Source of the DNA: Candidatus Curtissbacteria bacterium RIFOXYA1_FULL_41_14
GTDB taxonomy: Bacteria; Patescibacteriota; Microgenomatia; Curtissbacterales; GWA2-41-24
Length of the DNA stretch: 39,846 nucleotides
Assembly (NCBI GenBank): GCA_001775095.1
Contig: MFCA01000001.1
Coordinates: 1-39,846 of the forward strand
Direction: 5' to 3'
The first letter of the stretch is position 1. Every line of letters starts with the position of its first letter. Both the position numbers and the translations under genes were made by a program. A model generated the notes under the pieces. That model worked only from the letters and a program-made list of their open reading frames with translations. It had not been told where the DNA came from and searched no databases. Positions 35,597-39,846 of this stretch are shown here, in pieces.

Positions 35597-35610
35597 ACCC
35601 AAAAAGTTCT
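35595..35610 (+). repeat. Gene-end repeat R4 (GAACCCAAAAAGTTCT)
   Basis: Overlaps the TGA stop of the kinase gene. Confidence 0.8.
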
Positions 35611-35780
35611 CCTTCGACTTCGCTCAGGACAAGTAGCTGTTCGATTCTCAATCAGTCTACCCTTCGACTTTGCTCAGGGTTAATAACAGTTCGGCACAAA
35701 GTTCACTAAATTCTAGGTATTGTTTAACCTTGATTTTCGGCTTCTTGACACATGATTTCAATAAAACCATAATGTAATCC

Positions 35781-36137
35781 ATGGCCGATTTAACCCTGAA
35801 GAAAATTGGAGATCTTCTTGGTAAAAAACTTAAACCAATTAGTGCCAAGCTTGATAGCCACGATGGTCAGTTTAAGTCAATTCATGCTAAATTGGACGAA
35901 CATGATAACCAGTTCAAGTCAATCCGTACCAAACTAGATAGCCATGACGGTCAGTTCAAGTCAATCCGTACCAAGCTTGATGAACACTCGGAGAAACTTG
36001 ATTCTCTTACATTAGACATGATTATGGTTCAAAAGAAAACCGATTTACTTCCCGATCTTCACAGTCTAATCAAAGACACAAAGGTAAAGGTCGATGAATT
36101 GGAGGAAAGAGTAGAGAGACTTGAGACTGCAGCCTGA
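35781..36137 (+). CDS. Coiled-coil repeat protein, hypothetical
   Basis: 14-residue repeats (S/E)HD(G/N)QFKSI(H/R)(A/T)KLD. Confidence 0.7.
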   Translation: MADLTLKKIGDLLGKKLKPISAKLDSHDGQFKSIHAKLDEHDNQFKSIRTKLDSHDGQFKSIRTKLDEHSEKLDSLTLDMIMVQKKTDLLPDLHSLIKDTKVKVDELEERVERLETAA

Positions 36138-36162
36138 AGTCTTTTTAAGGATATGGCTAGGT

Positions 36163-36522
36163 TTAATCTACAGCAACTCCTAACCCTATAAATTTTAACT
36201 CAGTTTTTCCTAAATTTCTAACTTGATGCATTTGGCCTGCCGGCACAATGATTCTATCTCCTGGATTTATTTTTTCTACCTCATTATTAATTTCTATTTC
36301 GCCGTTTCCTTCTGTAAAATAAAAAATTTCATCCATCGTTTGATGTGTATGGGCAACATGGGTAGTTTTAGGGGGAATTTTACAAAGCTGGAACATCATT
36401 AGTTTTGATTTAGGATCTGCTTCTTCTCGCCGGATCAAGACCTTTTTATATACCCCAGGATTTTTGGGATCCTCATGACTTCCTGGTTCCCATTCACGAT
36501 CTTTTTGGTTGACCTTTTTCAT
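36163..36522 (-). CDS. Cupin-domain protein
   Basis: THVAHTHQTMDEIFYFTEGNGEIEIN...GDRIIVPAGQMHQVRN. Confidence 0.9.
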   Translation of the reverse strand: MKKVNQKDREWEPGSHEDPKNPGVYKKVLIRREEADPKSKLMMFQLCKIPPKTTHVAHTHQTMDEIFYFTEGNGEIEINNEVEKINPGDRIIVPAGQMHQVRNLGKTELKFIGLGVAVD

Positions 36523-36725
36523 TTTGTGCTTTTATTCGGAGAGATTGGTATTACTAACAGGGCTAATAAATAAAATAAAATCCCCGGAAATACTCCGGTA
36601 AAGACTGTTAGTGCTAAAAAAATTACTCTAATAACCACAGGATCGATGTCTAAATACTCACCGATACCCCCGCAAATCCCGGCAATCACTTTATTTTTAC
36701 CAGATCTGTATAGTTTTCTATTCAT
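36519..36725 (-). CDS. PspC-domain membrane protein
   Basis: KLYRSGKNKVIAGICGGIGEYLDIDPVVIRVIFLALTVFTG. Confidence 0.92.
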   Translation of the reverse strand: MNRKLYRSGKNKVIAGICGGIGEYLDIDPVVIRVIFLALTVFTGVFPGILFYLLALLVIPISPNKSTK

Positions 36726-36746
36726 AGCTTTATATTCTACCAGAAG

Positions 36747-36820
36747 TGGACTCGTGAGGATTCGAACCTCAGACCTTCGCAGTGTAAATGCGACGCTCTA
36801 ACCAGCTGAGCTACGAGTCC
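36747..36820 (-). tRNA. tRNA-Val (anticodon TAC)
   Basis: GGACTCG/CGAGTCC acceptor; TCGCA-TTTACAC-TGCGA arm; GAGGTTCGAATCCTC T-arm. Confidence 0.93.
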
Positions 36821-37247
36821 CTAGCTTAAAATATTCTTCTAGCACTCTGTAATACTGCGTGTTTTCTTTCCATTTCTTATAAGTATTTTTATTTACCCAT
36901 TCAAAAAGATCATGCTCGTTGGAAAGTTTAACTGTGCCTGATTTATATCTACATAGAAACCCGACCAATACTACATGTGCATTTTTAGTTTTTCTCTTTA
37001 GACCCTTCGTAGTCCAAACATAAAAGGGCTTACCAATTTCAATCTCCAAGCCAGTTTCATCTTTAACTTCCCTTTTAAGATCTGTTTCCAGGGACTGCCC
37101 CCATCTATATTTACCGCCTGGAAAATCTAATCCCGATTGCCCATGTACTAAGCTTTTGGGATCCCGCAATACTAAAACCTTCCCATCTTTTTCGATAAAT
37201 GCTTTTTGACTAAAGAAAAGTCTGGTATCAAGTTTATCAACTGCCAT
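36798..37247 (-). CDS. NUDIX hydrolase; 3' end overlaps tRNA-Val
   Basis: GGKYRWGQSLETDLKREVKDETGLEIE resembles a Nudix box; C-terminal LGTRSSAG* is read from the tRNA. Confidence 0.88.
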   Translation of the reverse strand: MAVDKLDTRLFFSQKAFIEKDGKVLVLRDPKSLVHGQSGLDFPGGKYRWGQSLETDLKREVKDETGLEIEIGKPFYVWTTKGLKRKTKNAHVVLVGFLCRYKSGTVKLSNEHDLFEWVNKNTYKKWKENTQYYRVLEEYFKLGTRSSAG

Positions 37248-37300
37248 TAGTTTACCCTGAGCGATTCGACTGAGCTCATCGTCGAAGTCTTGTCGAAGGG

Positions 37301-37383
37301 TGCGGACGAGAGGACTCGAACCTCCAACCCTTGCGGGATACGCACCTCAAGCGTACGCGTATACCAAATTCCGCCACGTCCGC
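37301..37383 (-). tRNA. tRNA-Leu (anticodon GAG)
   Basis: GCGGACG/CGTCCGC acceptor; TACGC-TTGAGGT-GCGTA arm; long variable arm. Confidence 0.92.
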
Positions 37384-37443
37384 ATCTCACTCCGTTCGAT
37401 GTAAACTCCAACTTTCCATTTGTTTACACTGAGCGAAGCTAAG

Positions 37444-37527
37444 TGCCGAAGAGAGGACTCGAACCTCCATGAGCTAATGCCCACAGCGCCCTGAACGCTG
37501 CGCGTCTACCAGTTCCGCCACTTCGGC
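37444..37527 (-). tRNA. tRNA-Leu (anticodon CAG)
   Basis: GCCGAAG/CTTCGGC acceptor; CAGCG-TTCAGGG-CGCTG arm; long variable arm. Confidence 0.92.
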
Positions 37528-37750
37528 GCCCATAAACTTCCGAAAGCTAAGAGCCCTCGGTATTGTCCTAACAAGTTTACATGAGCGAGCAGAATATTTC
37601 CAGAACTCGTTCTCGCATTCACCCGTGGACTGATAGCCCAGGGGGATTCTGCGAGCAAATGTAAATTTTAACATATTTGAGCCTCAAAAAAAGTCCTTTG
37701 CGCCATTGACAGAGCAATTTTCTTATGTAATAGTAAGGGTATTAAGCCTT

Positions 37751-38320
37751 ATGTTTAAAAAACTCGGGCTAATTTTTGTTTGGTTTCTAATAACTCCATC
37801 TGTTCTGCTTACATCAGGACTTTTTATGCACCAAATTAACAAGAACAGCCAAGCTGCCATTGTCGGAATCCCACAAATGTCTGCGCAACTAAGCTTGGAA
37901 AATCAGATGCGGGGTGAAGTTCTGGGCACTCAAATAGAAGATTTGCGCCCGTATTATGTTACCAATTTCCTCAAAGATACTAAGCTCGAACCATATTCCG
38001 GCTACATGGTTGAGGTATCTGATAAATACGGCATCGATTATCGTTTAATCCCTGCAATCGCTATGAAAGAATCAGGCGGGGGAAATGCTATAAAAGAGGT
38101 CACTCACAACGCTTGGGGCTTTGGAAACGGCAGAACTGTCTTCGAATCATGGCCAAATGCTATTGATACGGTAGGTAAAACTCTTAAAGAAAAATATATA
38201 GCAAGGGGCCTGACTACCCCGGAAGAAATTATGCCTGTCTATGCTCCTCCCCAGGTTGAGACCGGTGGAAAATGGGCAAAGGATATTAACTTCCTTTTTT
38301 CAAAACTTGAATCCCTCTAG
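37751..38320 (+). CDS. Lysozyme/glucosaminidase-like cell-wall protein
   Basis: Signal/TM; GIDYRLIPAIAMKESGGGNAIKEVTHNAWGFGNG; WAKDINFLFSKL. Confidence 0.75.
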   Translation: MFKKLGLIFVWFLITPSVLLTSGLFMHQINKNSQAAIVGIPQMSAQLSLENQMRGEVLGTQIEDLRPYYVTNFLKDTKLEPYSGYMVEVSDKYGIDYRLIPAIAMKESGGGNAIKEVTHNAWGFGNGRTVFESWPNAIDTVGKTLKEKYIARGLTTPEEIMPVYAPPQVETGGKWAKDINFLFSKLESL

Positions 38321-38356
38321 GTTTATATCTCTAATTTAGGGTAGAATCACATCGCG

Positions 38357-39736
38357 ATGGATTTTAGATTGCAGACAGCACTATTTGTCGGGAAACTGAC
38401 CGCCGGGCTTATTCGAAAACTTGGCAAAAGCGGGGCAACAGCTGCCCCTGGCCTTTATGCTCTTAAAATTGACCCAAACTTAGTTAAAAAACTTTCGCAG
38501 CGAATTAAACTCTATTCAATCGTTATTTCAGGAACTAACGGCAAAACCACAACAGCGAGAATGCTTGCCTCTATTGTTGAACAGGAAGGACTTAAAGTAA
38601 TTCACAATCGGGCGGGATCAAATTTACTTCGAGGAATTGCCTCAGCTCTAGTTGATAAAGCAGGCTGGTTTGGAAAGATAGAAGATGATATTGCCATCTG
38701 GGAAACTGACGAGGCGGTAATGCCCATTGCAGTCTCTCAGACTGACCCAAAGGTTTTAGTTATATCTAACCTTTTTCGTGATCAACTCGATCGCTATGGC
38801 GAAATAGATAAATTGAGAAAAATTTGGACCAAAACAGCCAGTAAACTCGATAAGAAGAAGATATTAATAATAAATAGCGATGATCCTCAGGTGGCTAATC
38901 TAGGAAATAAAACTTCTGCAAAAGTCTACTACTTTGGAATCACTGATCAAAGCACGGGTCAACAGAGTCTACCGCCCGTTACTGACGCCAAATTCTGCCC
39001 AAACTGCCAAACCCCATTAGTTTATCAAGCTGTTTATGTTTATCATATGGGAAAGTATCAATGTCCAAAATGCGCATTTAAACACCCTAAGGTGACAGTT
39101 ACAACTGATAAAATTACTAAAATTTCCCCTGAGTCGGCCCAGTTCGAGCTAAAAACGCAAGAAGGCTCAACGAAAATAGACCTGATGGTTGGCGGACTTT
39201 ACAATATTTACAATGCTTTAGCGGCTGCAACAACATCTCAAAGCATCGGAATTAGTCTTGATAACATCAAAAAAGGACTTGCGAAATTTAAAGCGGTCTT
39301 TGGCAGAATTGAAAAATTTAATATTGACGGCAAAGTTATATCTCTCTACCTTGTAAAAAATCCTGCGGGATTTAGCGCGGTTATTAATACTCTATTTACC
39401 GAAAAAGATAAAAAAGACGTTTTGATTGCCATCAATGATTTAATTGCGGACGGAACGGACGTCTCCTGGCTTTGGGATGTGGATTTTTCAATAATGCGCA
39501 CCAAAACTAACAAACTTTTCTTAACCGGCAAAAGAGCAGATGATATGGCATTGAGGTTAAAATATGATCGAGTAGATAATTTCTCCTTAATTGATAATGA
39601 CTTCCAAACAACAATTATAAAAGGGGTTAAAAATTGTTCAAAAAAGCTTTATGTACTGCCAACTTACACCGCCATGCTTGAAATTCGAAAAATCCTAAAC
39701 CAAATGGGTCATGGTGTTAAATTTTGGGAAGACTGA
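38357..39736 (+). CDS. murT: MurT-like Mur ligase (lipid II isoglutaminyl synthase subunit, DUF1727)
   Basis: VISGTNGKTTTARMLASI; four-Cys insert FCPNCQTPL...YQCPKCAF; LVKNPAGFSAVINTL. Confidence 0.88.
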   Translation: MDFRLQTALFVGKLTAGLIRKLGKSGATAAPGLYALKIDPNLVKKLSQRIKLYSIVISGTNGKTTTARMLASIVEQEGLKVIHNRAGSNLLRGIASALVDKAGWFGKIEDDIAIWETDEAVMPIAVSQTDPKVLVISNLFRDQLDRYGEIDKLRKIWTKTASKLDKKKILIINSDDPQVANLGNKTSAKVYYFGITDQSTGQQSLPPVTDAKFCPNCQTPLVYQAVYVYHMGKYQCPKCAFKHPKVTVTTDKITKISPESAQFELKTQEGSTKIDLMVGGLYNIYNALAAATTSQSIGISLDNIKKGLAKFKAVFGRIEKFNIDGKVISLYLVKNPAGFSAVINTLFTEKDKKDVLIAINDLIADGTDVSWLWDVDFSIMRTKTNKLFLTGKRADDMALRLKYDRVDNFSLIDNDFQTTIIKGVKNCSKKLYVLPTYTAMLEIRKILNQMGHGVKFWED

Positions 39737-39752
39737 AAATCAGGTACTAGCC

Positions 39753-39846
39753 ACTAGGAACTAGGAACTAGGAACTAGGAACTAGGAACTAGGAACTAGG
39801 AACTAGGAACTAGGAACTAGGAACTAGGAACTAGGAACTAGGAACT
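39753..39846. repeat. 7-bp tandem satellite (ACTAGGA)n running off the window end
   Basis: About 13 uninterrupted ACTAGGA units. Confidence 0.97.

Noticed and set aside
37474-37674. ORF with C-terminal MGAEVAELVDAQRSGRCGH
   Set aside because: This is tRNA-Leu(CAG) sequence read as protein, a common false ORF.
39753-39846. Possible CRISPR array at the window end
   Set aside because: The unit is 7 bp with no spacers; it is a simple satellite.

Overview
This 39.8-kb window looks like a Patescibacteria/CPR-type (Microgenomates-like) bacterial genome; that assignment is inferred from gene content and style. Core content: DEAD-box helicase, class III aminotransferase, glutamine synthetase, archaeal-type PPAT-DUF359 fusion, DsbB/DsbA pair, Ni-superoxide dismutase with a putative maturation protease, IPCT/CDP-alcohol transferase fusion, NiFe-hydrogenase block, AMP-forming acetyl-CoA synthetase, 2-oxoacid:acceptor oxidoreductase, NUDIX, PspC, cupin, MurT-like ligase, and six intact tRNAs (Gln, Gly, Phe, Val, Leu-GAG, Leu-CAG).

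The most unusual signal is at two unrelated tRNA loci (tRNA-Gln ~3.8-4.75 kb on +, tRNA-Gly ~19.07-19.91 kb on -). Both share one architecture: broken 5' tRNA fragment, GIY-YIG nuclease ORF running into an intact tRNA, and then a second GIY-YIG ORF and tRNA 3'-end remnants. The four nucleases are divergent from each other, and the broken tRNAs carry short palindromic insertions.

Two cassette-like arrays follow: (i) 14.0-19.0 kb, where four copies of a repeat (relic peptide ELFNDNNEEAKLLAxQLExL) each precede an unrelated accessory module (ArsR/thioredoxin/permease, BrnTA, AroB, hypothetical); (ii) 31.7-35.6 kb, where a 16-19 bp repeat GAACCCAAAAAGTTCT(AAC) sits at or near the 3' end of successive unrelated genes. 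Small palindromes, 7/8-bp microsatellites inside coding regions and a 7-bp satellite at the window end complete the picture. No CRISPR array or rRNA was seen. All calls are by eye; no database search was run.
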